Positions 36,198-41,786 of a stretch of 41,786 bases of DNA are shown here, one piece after another. The notes beneath the pieces are model-generated. The model was not told where the DNA came from. It saw nothing but the letters and a program-made list of their open reading frames with translations, and did no database searches. Origin of the DNA: an uncultured Granulosicoccaceae bacterium (GTDB lineage: Bacteria; Pseudomonadota; Gammaproteobacteria; Granulosicoccales; Granulosicoccaceae); assembly GCA_937931165.1 (NCBI GenBank), contig CALHCI010000002.1, positions 1 through 41,786 of the forward strand, given 5' to 3'. Position 1 is the first letter of the stretch; each line of letters starts with the position of its first letter. The position numbers were made by a program, and so were the translations under genes.

Positions 36198-36213
36198 CTG
36201 GCACAATGGCGCG
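36198..36213 (+). promoter_or_regulatory. Candidate promoter core upstream of the cobalamin adenosyltransferase
   Basis: CTGGCACAATGGCGCG with CACAAT at 36202-36207 lies about 68 bases before the gene, in the gap divergent from the subtilase. It shares the -10 plus GGCGCG pattern with nrdR and ndk. Confidence 0.3.
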
Positions 36214-36275
36214 CCCGGCGTTGCCTGTTACCGCTACAACGCAGAAACCTTAATTTTATCCCGCAGGAGTCCGCT

Positions 36276-36839
36276 TTGGGCAATAGACTTACAAAAATCT
36301 ACACACGCACCGGCGATGAGGGCACAACCGGCCTCGGAGATGGTTCGCGGGTGATGAAAAACAGCCTCAGAGTGACTGCCTACGGCACCACCGATGAGCT
36401 AAACAGTGTCGTCGGTATGGTGCTGGCACTGCCGGTACCTGAAGCGATAAACCGTGTGCTGACCGAAGTGCAGCACCATCTGTTCGACCTTGGTGGCGAG
36501 CTTTGTATCCCTGGCCACGAAGCGCTCAAAGAGGTGCACGTGTCGTGGCTGGAGCGACAGCTCGACAGCTTCAATGAGGAGCTGCCGGCACTCAAAGACT
36601 TCATTCTGCCGGGTGGCGGACAAGCAGCGGCTGCGTGCCATTTGGCCAGAACCGTGTGCCGCAGAGCTGAGCGCTGTGTGATTTCTCTCGGTGAACACGA
36701 GCAGCTCCCCGCGCAAAGCATTATCTATCTGAACCGACTGTCTGATCTGTTGTTTGTTATCGCGCGAGTGCTTGCCCGTCACGAAGGTGGTAGTGAGGTG
36801 TTGTGGCAGAGCAATCGTCCACCGCTTGAAGAGTCATAA
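36276..36839 (+). CDS. Cob(I)alamin adenosyltransferase, PduO type
   Basis: This 187-residue enzyme adenosylates cob(I)alamin to coenzyme B12. The N-terminal ATP-binding motif TRTGDEGTTGLGDG (residues 10-23) and the RRAERCVISL segment are diagnostic of PduO-type enzymes. The start is TTG, supported by AGGAG seven bases upstream and by the family N-terminus MGNRLTKIYT. A thioesterase gene overlaps its stop by one base. The organism therefore probably uses a B12-dependent enzyme, though none is in the window. Confidence 0.93.
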   Translation: MGNRLTKIYTRTGDEGTTGLGDGSRVMKNSLRVTAYGTTDELNSVVGMVLALPVPEAINRVLTEVQHHLFDLGGELCIPGHEALKEVHVSWLERQLDSFNEELPALKDFILPGGGQAAAACHLARTVCRRAERCVISLGEHEQLPAQSIIYLNRLSDLLFVIARVLARHEGGSEVLWQSNRPPLEES

Positions 36840-37285
36840 TGAAAGAATTCCCGCTCGACAGGACAGAGGTGCGTGATAATTTCAGGCACTTTCTGACTAT
36901 CCCTACACGCTGGTCTGACAACGATCAGTACGGGCATGTTAATAATGCGAAGTACCTGACCTTTTTTGAGCTGGTGATCATGCGCTACCTCGAGGTCGAT
37001 TCCGAGCTTGATTTCAGCAACCACGGGGTACGGTGTTTTTCCGTCGAGAACATGTGTCGCTATATCGCACAGATTAAATTCCCGGATACGCTTGAAGCGG
37101 GTCTTCGGGTGGGTAAACTCGGTAATTCCAGTGTTCGTTATGAGGTTGGGCTTTTTATCGCCGGTGAAGAAGATGTGCGAGCCACCGGCTATTTCACCGA
37201 TGTCTTTGTCGATGAAAATACCGAAAAGCCGGTCACTATCCCGCAGCCAATCAGAAATGTTCTGCAGCAGTTGTGTGTCGAGTAA
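36839..37285 (+). CDS. Acyl-CoA thioesterase, hotdog fold (4HBT/YbgC-like)
   Basis: This 148-residue hotdog protein has the motif RWSDNDQYGHVNN (residues 24-36), in which an Asp is the probable catalytic residue. It should hydrolyse short or medium acyl-CoA thioesters, but the natural substrate is unknown. Its start overlaps the adenosyltransferase stop (TAATG), so the two are translationally coupled. Confidence 0.88.
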   Translation: MKEFPLDRTEVRDNFRHFLTIPTRWSDNDQYGHVNNAKYLTFFELVIMRYLEVDSELDFSNHGVRCFSVENMCRYIAQIKFPDTLEAGLRVGKLGNSSVRYEVGLFIAGEEDVRATGYFTDVFVDENTEKPVTIPQPIRNVLQQLCVE

Positions 37286-37350
37286 TCCGGATCTCCTACG
37301 CCTGATCGTTTGTTTGTGATTGGCAAAATCGCTCTGTTACCGTAAAAAAA

Positions 37351-38289
37351 ATGAAAGCACTGGAAATTTCAGGATTAAAGAAAACCTATGACAACGGCCA
37401 TGTCGCGCTTAACGGCGTTGACCTGACCGTAGATAAGGGAGATTTCTTTGCGTTGCTCGGACCGAACGGTGCGGGTAAGTCCACCACCATTGGAATCATC
37501 AGTTCGCTGGTCAACGCTTCTGAAGGGGCGGTGAAAATACACGGTCATGATCTCACCACCGAGCGCAACCAGTGCAAACTGCTGATCGGTCTGGTGCCGC
37601 AGGAATTTAATTTCAATGTCTTCGAATCACCTGTGAATATTCTGGTCACTCAGGCGGGTTACTACGGAATACCCGGGTCAGTCGCCGAAGAGCGCGCAGA
37701 GCGCTATCTTAAACTGCTTGAGTTGTGGGATAAAAAAGATCGTCCGGCGCGTGAGATGTCCGGGGGGATGAAACGCCGGCTTATGATTGCAAGGGCGCTG
37801 GTGCATCAGCCTGCGGTGCTTATTCTCGATGAGCCCACGGCCGGTGTAGATATTGAAATCCGTCGCTCAATGTGGACCTTCCTCGAAGACATTAACAAGG
37901 AAGGCACCACTATTATCCTGACCACCCACTATCTCGAAGAGGCTGAGACGCTGTGCCGCAATGTGGCGATTATTGATGACGGTAAAATTATCGAACAGGG
38001 CGAAGTCGCCGAATTACTGAGCCGTTCGCAGTACCAGTCGTTTGTGTTTGATCTTAAAGCGCCCGTTGATAAGGCACCGGCCCTTGATGGTTTTAAAGTC
38101 ACCCGCTGCGAAGGCAACAGACTGGATGTCGAGATGCCTTTAGGTGACAGCCTGAATACCCTGTTTGAACTACTTGGCCGTCAGGGTATTGAGGTAGTGA
38201 GTATGCGAAACAAAACCAACCGGCTGGAGGAGTTTTTTCTGCGTCTGGTAGGTGATGATGAAAATGATAGCGAAGAAGAGGCAAACTGA
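37351..38289 (+). CDS. ABC exporter ATP-binding protein (YadG-like)
   Basis: This 312-residue ATPase has Walker A GPNGAGKST (37-45), signature MSGGMKRRL, Walker B LILDEPTAGVD and the H-loop TTHYLEEAE. It matches the YadG/DrrA group of exporters. The permease starts within the stop codon (TGATG). Cargo is unknown. No clear Shine-Dalgarno element precedes the ATG. Confidence 0.92.
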   Translation: MKALEISGLKKTYDNGHVALNGVDLTVDKGDFFALLGPNGAGKSTTIGIISSLVNASEGAVKIHGHDLTTERNQCKLLIGLVPQEFNFNVFESPVNILVTQAGYYGIPGSVAEERAERYLKLLELWDKKDRPAREMSGGMKRRLMIARALVHQPAVLILDEPTAGVDIEIRRSMWTFLEDINKEGTTIILTTHYLEEAETLCRNVAIIDDGKIIEQGEVAELLSRSQYQSFVFDLKAPVDKAPALDGFKVTRCEGNRLDVEMPLGDSLNTLFELLGRQGIEVVSMRNKTNRLEEFFLRLVGDDENDSEEEAN

Positions 38290-39068
38290 TGCAGTCAATA
38301 GCAGCTATCAATGTCGTTGCGTTTAAAACCATTGTCACCAAAGAAATCCGGCGTTTTATGCGCATCTGGGTGCAAACCATTGTACCGCCTGCGGTAAGCG
38401 CATTACTTTACATGATGATCTTCGGGACGCTGATCGGCTCACGTGTAGGCGAGATGGACGGGCACCGGTATATCGATTTCATAGTGCCCGGCATTATCAT
38501 GATGGCAGTGATCACCAACTCCTATTCCAATTCAGTTTCGTCCTTTTTCGGCGCCAAGTTTCAGCACCACCTTGAAGAGTTACTGATAGCACCGGTGCAT
38601 AATGTTGTCATACTGGCCGGGTTTGTTGCCGGTGGCGTATGTCGCGGGTTAATAGTGGGGGCACTGGTTGCTGCTGTTTCATTATTTTTTACGCGGCTGT
38701 CAGTTGAGAACCCGCTGACCACGGTACTGGTCGTGGTGCTGACTTCAACCTTGTTTTCGATTGCGGGTGTTATAAACTCTGTATTCGCTAAAGGCTTTGA
38801 CGACATTTCAATCATTCCGAATTTCGTTTTAACGCCGCTGACTTATCTTGGTGGTATTTTTTATTCGGTAAAACTGCTACCGGATTTTTGGCAAGGTCTA
38901 TCCTATATCAACCCCGTGTTGTACATGATTAACGGCTTCCGTTTTGGCATACTCGGATCATCTGATATCAGTATTGGCTGGTCATTCGTCGTTATTCTGA
39001 GCTTTATCGTCATACTCGCCAGTGTGGCGTTGTATCTGTTAAACAAAGGTGTCGGCATCAAGAGCTGA
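38289..39068 (+). CDS. ABC-2 type permease (YadH-like)
   Basis: This 259-residue permease has about six transmembrane segments. FIVPGIIMMAVITNSYSNSV and FKFQHHLEELL-like text match the ABC-2/YadH family, and PLTYLGGIFYSV is the conserved C-terminal signature. It partners the preceding ATPase by a one-base overlap. Cargo is unknown. Confidence 0.92.
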   Translation: MQSIAAINVVAFKTIVTKEIRRFMRIWVQTIVPPAVSALLYMMIFGTLIGSRVGEMDGHRYIDFIVPGIIMMAVITNSYSNSVSSFFGAKFQHHLEELLIAPVHNVVILAGFVAGGVCRGLIVGALVAAVSLFFTRLSVENPLTTVLVVVLTSTLFSIAGVINSVFAKGFDDISIIPNFVLTPLTYLGGIFYSVKLLPDFWQGLSYINPVLYMINGFRFGILGSSDISIGWSFVVILSFIVILASVALYLLNKGVGIKS

Positions 39069-39089
39069 CCACCCATTGAGGACTTATTC

Positions 39090-39908
39090 TTGGCTAAGAA
39101 CAAGAAGAATAAAAAAAGTATGGCACTGCGTGCCGACCGACACGCGTTATATCAGGAGTCGGTTCAGGACTCCGAGTTTGAACTCGACTTTGTGCAGGAT
39201 ACTTACAAGGATATTCGCAAGCGCAAGCCGGTGACCCTGCGGGAAGATTTTGCCGGTACCGCTCGAAGTGCCTGTGTATGGACCAAACGCAATAAGAACA
39301 ACCGCGCCTGGGCCGTAGACTTTGATGAAGAGGTGCTCGAGTGGGGACGCAAGCACAACCTCGAAAAGTTAAAACCCAAGCAGCGTGAAAGAGTCGAGTT
39401 TATTCAGTCTGATGTACTTACCGTCAAAACTCCCTCAGTAGATGTTGTACTGGCATTTAATTTCAGCTACTGGATTTTCAAGCAGCGTCAACAATTGCTG
39501 GGCTACTTCAAGAGTGTGCACAAAGCGTTGAATGACGACGGCATGTTATTTCTCGATGCGTTCGGTGGGTCAGAAGCACATTCCACTCAGGTTGAAAAAC
39601 ACAAACTGGATGGCTTTACCTATCACTGGGATCAGCACAGTTACAATGCGCTGACGCAGGACATGCAGTGCTATATCCACTTCAGGTTTCCCGATAAATC
39701 CCGTCTCGATCGCGCCTTTAGCTACTCCTGGCGGTTGTGGGGTGGGCAGGAGATTGATGATCTGTTAATCGAAGCCGGGTTCAGCAAGGTCCGGTTTTTT
39801 GTACAGATGTTTGATGATGACTCAGGAGAGGCTCTCGATGAATTCGAAGAGACTCGCGAGGTTGTCGATCACGAATGCTGGATCGCCTATATCGTCGCAG
39901 AGAAGTAA
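39090..39908 (+). CDS. Class I SAM-dependent methyltransferase
   Basis: This 272-residue Rossmann methyltransferase starts with a Lys-rich tail (MAKNKKNKKS). REDFAGTARSACVW corresponds to motif I, WAVDFDEEVLEWG to the SAM-binding acidic strand end, and VVLAFNFSYWIF to motif IV. The start is TTG with GAGGA eight bases upstream. The substrate is unknown. It lies 21 bases after the exporter permease and may be in the same operon. Confidence 0.85.
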   Translation: MAKNKKNKKSMALRADRHALYQESVQDSEFELDFVQDTYKDIRKRKPVTLREDFAGTARSACVWTKRNKNNRAWAVDFDEEVLEWGRKHNLEKLKPKQRERVEFIQSDVLTVKTPSVDVVLAFNFSYWIFKQRQQLLGYFKSVHKALNDDGMLFLDAFGGSEAHSTQVEKHKLDGFTYHWDQHSYNALTQDMQCYIHFRFPDKSRLDRAFSYSWRLWGGQEIDDLLIEAGFSKVRFFVQMFDDDSGEALDEFEETREVVDHECWIAYIVAEK

Positions 39909-39958
39909 CCTGCAAGAGCTTACCACCGGAGATTCAGGCAGCTGGTGTCGGCCGATCT

Positions 39959-40008
39959 GCAGCCCATTTGCAGCCCATTTGCAGCCCATTTGCAGCCCAT
40001 GTGCAGCC
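39959..40008. repeat. 11-bp tandem repeat, four and a half copies
   Basis: GCAGCCCATTT repeats three times exactly, then once as GCAGCCCATGT, then as a partial GCAGCC. It lies 51 bases after the methyltransferase stop, in non-coding sequence between convergent genes. Confidence 0.95.
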
Positions 40009-40064
40009 AAGAGGCAAGATGCACATGCTGTTCTGGTTCGGGCAGCCTGTAAGCATAGTGCGCT

Positions 40065-40349
40065 CTAGCTTGCTATTGCTGCAGACTCGCAGTTCTCCTG
40101 TTCAGAATCACCGTTGCTGTCGCCGTCAGTGTTGCCAGCGTTGTCGCTGTTTTGCGAATCGCTTTTTTCCGGTGACTCAACATTACTCTTCAGGTCAGTG
40201 CTCGCAGCGTTATCGTCGTTACTGGCATCTGTAGTAAGCGGGTTAAATCCCTTTCCTGTATCGAGTTGTTTAAGCAGGGGTTCGCCTTGCTTTGCCAGCA
40301 GCTTGAGCACTTCTCCAGCTTCCGAGTTTGATTTTGCCTTCCACTTCAT
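40065..40349 (-). CDS. Small acidic hypothetical protein
   Basis: This 94-residue ORF has a basic, helix-prone N-terminus (EAGEVLKLLAKQGEPLLKQL) followed by a low-complexity Asn/Asp/Ser/Glu tail. No family was recognised. A CGGAG element lies about 11 bases before the ATG, slightly far. The tail resembles the acidic linker style of the giant protein only in composition. It may be a real small gene, but this is uncertain. Confidence 0.45.
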   Translation of the reverse strand: MKWKAKSNSEAGEVLKLLAKQGEPLLKQLDTGKGFNPLTTDASNDDNAASTDLKSNVESPEKSDSQNSDNAGNTDGDSNGDSEQENCESAAIAS

Positions 40350-40409
40350 GAGAGGGGCGGCTCCGAGATACGATGAACAATACCGGTATTGCAGGATTAG
40401 TACTCATTT

Positions 40410-40425
40410 TGTGATCGTTAACACA
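40410..40425. promoter_or_regulatory. CRP/Vfr-like palindrome upstream of ubiG
   Basis: TGTGA-N6-ACACA lies within a wider near-palindrome (TTTGTGATCGTTAACACAAA). It differs from the CRP consensus TGTGA-N6-TCACA by one base. A possible -10 box, TAGATT, is at 40437-40442. Confidence 0.45.
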
Positions 40426-40462
40426 AATTAATGGTGTAGATTCAAATAACGGAGAGAACTGT

Positions 40463-40507
40463 ATGTTAATCAGTCATTTACCAATGATGAATCTTTTTTG
40501 CTGTTAA
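40463..40507 (+). CDS. 14-codon ORF with strong ribosome-binding site
   Basis: The frame encodes MLISHLPMMNLFCC. It is preceded by GGAGAG (40451-40456) at good spacing and lies downstream of the CRP-like palindrome. It could be a leader peptide or an unrelated small protein; it may also be chance. The stop precedes ubiG by 96 bases. Confidence 0.35.
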   Translation: MLISHLPMMNLFCC

Positions 40508-40603
40508 CGCGTAAATCTGATTGACGCCTGGATAACTGTCAATAAATCGACCAGAAACGATAACAACCTACACCCTCAGTGCATATGCGGAGTACAGATA
40601 TTT

Positions 40604-41374
40604 ATGCCGGACCAGCTTAACAACAACCTTCACAGAGAGGCAGCAAGTGTCGACCCGGAAGAGCGCGCACGTTTCGACAGGCTTGCGGCAATGTGGTGGG
40701 ACGAAGCCGGACCTATGTGGCCGCTGCATCGGCTAAACGGCTTCAGAACCGGCATTATTGTCAATGCGATTCATAAGCAATTGGGCACAGATGCCAATGC
40801 CGAACAGCCCTTTGCCGGTTTAAACTTGCTGGATATCGGATGTGGAGGTGGCATTTTGTCTGAGACCATGGCGCGCTATGGTGCCAATGTTCATGGCGTG
40901 GATATCAGTGAAAAGAACATTGCCATCGCGCGGCAGCATGCTGAAAGCAACGGTTTATCGATCCGCTATGATGTGGCTACCGCAGAGTCGCTTGCGACAA
41001 GTGGGCAACAATACGACATTGTGCTGAACATGGAAGTCGTAGAGCACGTTGCTGACTTATCGGCGTTTATGCAGGGGTGCAATGCGCTGGTTAAAGAGGG
41101 TGGCCTGCAGTTTGTGTCGACCATTAATCGCAACCCGATCGCATGGTTTATTGCGATCTTCGGTGCCGAGTATGTTTTACGCTGGTTACCCAGAGGGACA
41201 CATCAATACAGCAAACTGGTCAAGCCGGCCGAGCTTACGGCACTGCTTAATGCGGGGAAGTTGCAGGTCGTAGAGCGCACCGGTGTCGCCGTTAATCCGT
41301 TCAACCGGAAGATGAAGGCAACCTCGTCGGAAATGGTTAACTTCATGCTGTTGACGAAAAAGGTTGCAGGCTAG
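40604..41374 (+). CDS. ubiG: Ubiquinone biosynthesis O-methyltransferase UbiG
   Basis: This 256-residue SAM-dependent enzyme performs both O-methylations in ubiquinone synthesis. The SAM motif DIGCGGG is at 77-83, MWWDEAGPMWPLHRLN is the family N-terminal segment, and the MEVVEHV and STINRNP segments follow. A GGAG element lies about 12 bases upstream of the ATG. Ubiquinone use fits an aerobic gammaproteobacterium. The following gene converges on it. Confidence 0.96.
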   Translation: MPDQLNNNLHREAASVDPEERARFDRLAAMWWDEAGPMWPLHRLNGFRTGIIVNAIHKQLGTDANAEQPFAGLNLLDIGCGGGILSETMARYGANVHGVDISEKNIAIARQHAESNGLSIRYDVATAESLATSGQQYDIVLNMEVVEHVADLSAFMQGCNALVKEGGLQFVSTINRNPIAWFIAIFGAEYVLRWLPRGTHQYSKLVKPAELTALLNAGKLQVVERTGVAVNPFNRKMKATSSEMVNFMLLTKKVAG

Positions 41375-41385
41375 TGGATCACGAT

Positions 41386-41427
41386 GAGTGATTGCCCTGG
41401 GTGATTGCCCTGGTGTATACACCGGGG
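41386..41427. repeat. 13-bp direct repeat and hairpin between ubiG and znuB
   Basis: GTGATTGCCCTGG occurs at 41386-41398 and 41401-41413. The second copy overlaps a hairpin (CCCTGGTG/CACCGGGG, loop TATA, 41408-41427) that may act as a weak terminator for the convergent genes. Confidence 0.6.
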
Positions 41428-41434
41428 TGATTAT

Positions 41435-41786
41435 TTAGCGTCGCGGTAAAACGGTTGTTACCAAAAACAGCAATAAGGCTGAAACCACAATGGCAGGGCC
41501 TGCTGACAGATCAGCCTGTAACGACGCAGACAGCCCGCAGACCACTGCGATTACGCCGATCACTGATGCAAGCAATGCCATGGTTTCAGGTGTTGCAGCC
41601 CAGCGCCGCGCAGTAGCGGCGGGGATTACCAACAACGCGGTGATTAATAGAATGCCAACGATCTTAATGGCTATTGCAATTACTCCCGCCAACAACAACA
41701 GATAAATTAACTGCACCAGTTTCGGGCTTTGTGACTCTGCCTGCGCCAGCTCCTCATTTACGGTTCCCGCCAGTAATGGCCGCCAG
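41435..41786 (-). CDS. znuB: Zinc/metal ABC transporter permease ZnuB-like (N-terminus outside window)
   Basis: This is the C-terminal ~117 residues of an ABC-3 family permease. Upstream codons to the window edge read WRPLLAGTVNEELAQAE, matching ZnuB before helix 6. IKIVGILLITALLVIPAATARRWA is the conserved segment (first 20 residues shown by IKIVGILLITALLVIPAATA), and the protein ends in two arginines. The frame remains open at the right edge, so the ATPase and the zinc-binding protein cannot be assessed. Manganese transport is an alternative. Confidence 0.85.
   Translation of the reverse strand, partial: WRPLLAGTVNEELAQAESQSPKLVQLIYLLLLAGVIAIAIKIVGILLITALLVIPAATARRWAATPETMALLASVIGVIAVVCGLSASLQADLSAGPAIVVSALLLFLVTTVLPRR

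Noticed and set aside
37320..37350. TTGGCA-17-TAAAAA promoter and leaderless mRNA for the YadG-like ATPase
   Set aside because: The implied start site would fall at or after the ATG, so the match is probably accidental.
1..41786. tRNA genes, CRISPR arrays, insertion sequences, prophage or integron elements
   Set aside because: No T-loop consensus with flanking acceptor stems, no regularly spaced repeats, no transposase or integrase motifs were found.

Overview
The window is chromosomal DNA of a gammaproteobacterium, most likely marine or heterotrophic. The evidence is the conserved blocks ndk-rlmN-pilW, hisS-yfgM-bamB-der and nrdR-ribD, together with ubiG, asnS, msrPQ and a YadGH-type exporter. 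Long secreted proteins with calcium-binding and carbohydrate-binding modules fit a marine lineage. I cannot name the genus from sequence alone. No tRNA, rRNA, CRISPR array, insertion sequence, integrase or phage gene was seen.

Layout. Bases 1-1654 hold the 3' end of msrP and all of msrQ (periplasmic methionine sulfoxide repair). A strong two-way terminator separates them from mdh on the minus strand. Bases 3086-5316 run nrdR-ribD-(HslV-like Ntn hydrolase). After an unexplained 361-base gap come ndk-rlmN-pilW, then hisS-yfgM-bamB-der. Bases 12866-16227 carry a catabolic run: a DpkA-like imine reductase, uraD, puuE and a phytanoyl-CoA-dioxygenase-like gene. Next are a DUF3429 membrane protein and a 5.2-kb gene for a 1731-residue secreted protein with two beta-propellers.

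Bases 22599-25700 hold an SDR oxidoreductase (minus), asnS and a DUF599 membrane protein. Bases 25703-31594 form a six-gene minus-strand operon that reads as lysine uptake and breakdown: an ABC transporter (ATPase, binding protein, two permeases) followed by davA (5-aminovaleramidase) and davB (lysine 2-monooxygenase). Upstream, also on the minus strand, lie a VWA/CoxE-like gene, its MoxR-type AAA+ partner and a secreted subtilase.

Bases 36276-39908 (plus) hold a PduO-type cobalamin adenosyltransferase, a hotdog thioesterase, an ABC-2 exporter pair and a methyltransferase. The end of the window has an 11-bp tandem repeat, a small acidic hypothetical gene, a CRP-like palindrome with a 14-codon ORF, ubiG, and the C-terminal part of a ZnuB-type permease.

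The most interesting points are the giant modular protein and the palindromes upstream of it, the complete transporter-plus-catabolism lysine operon, the stand-alone proteasome-like hydrolase with Ser at the nucleophile position, and the structured-looking gap upstream of ndk. No system here can be shown to be new from sequence alone.
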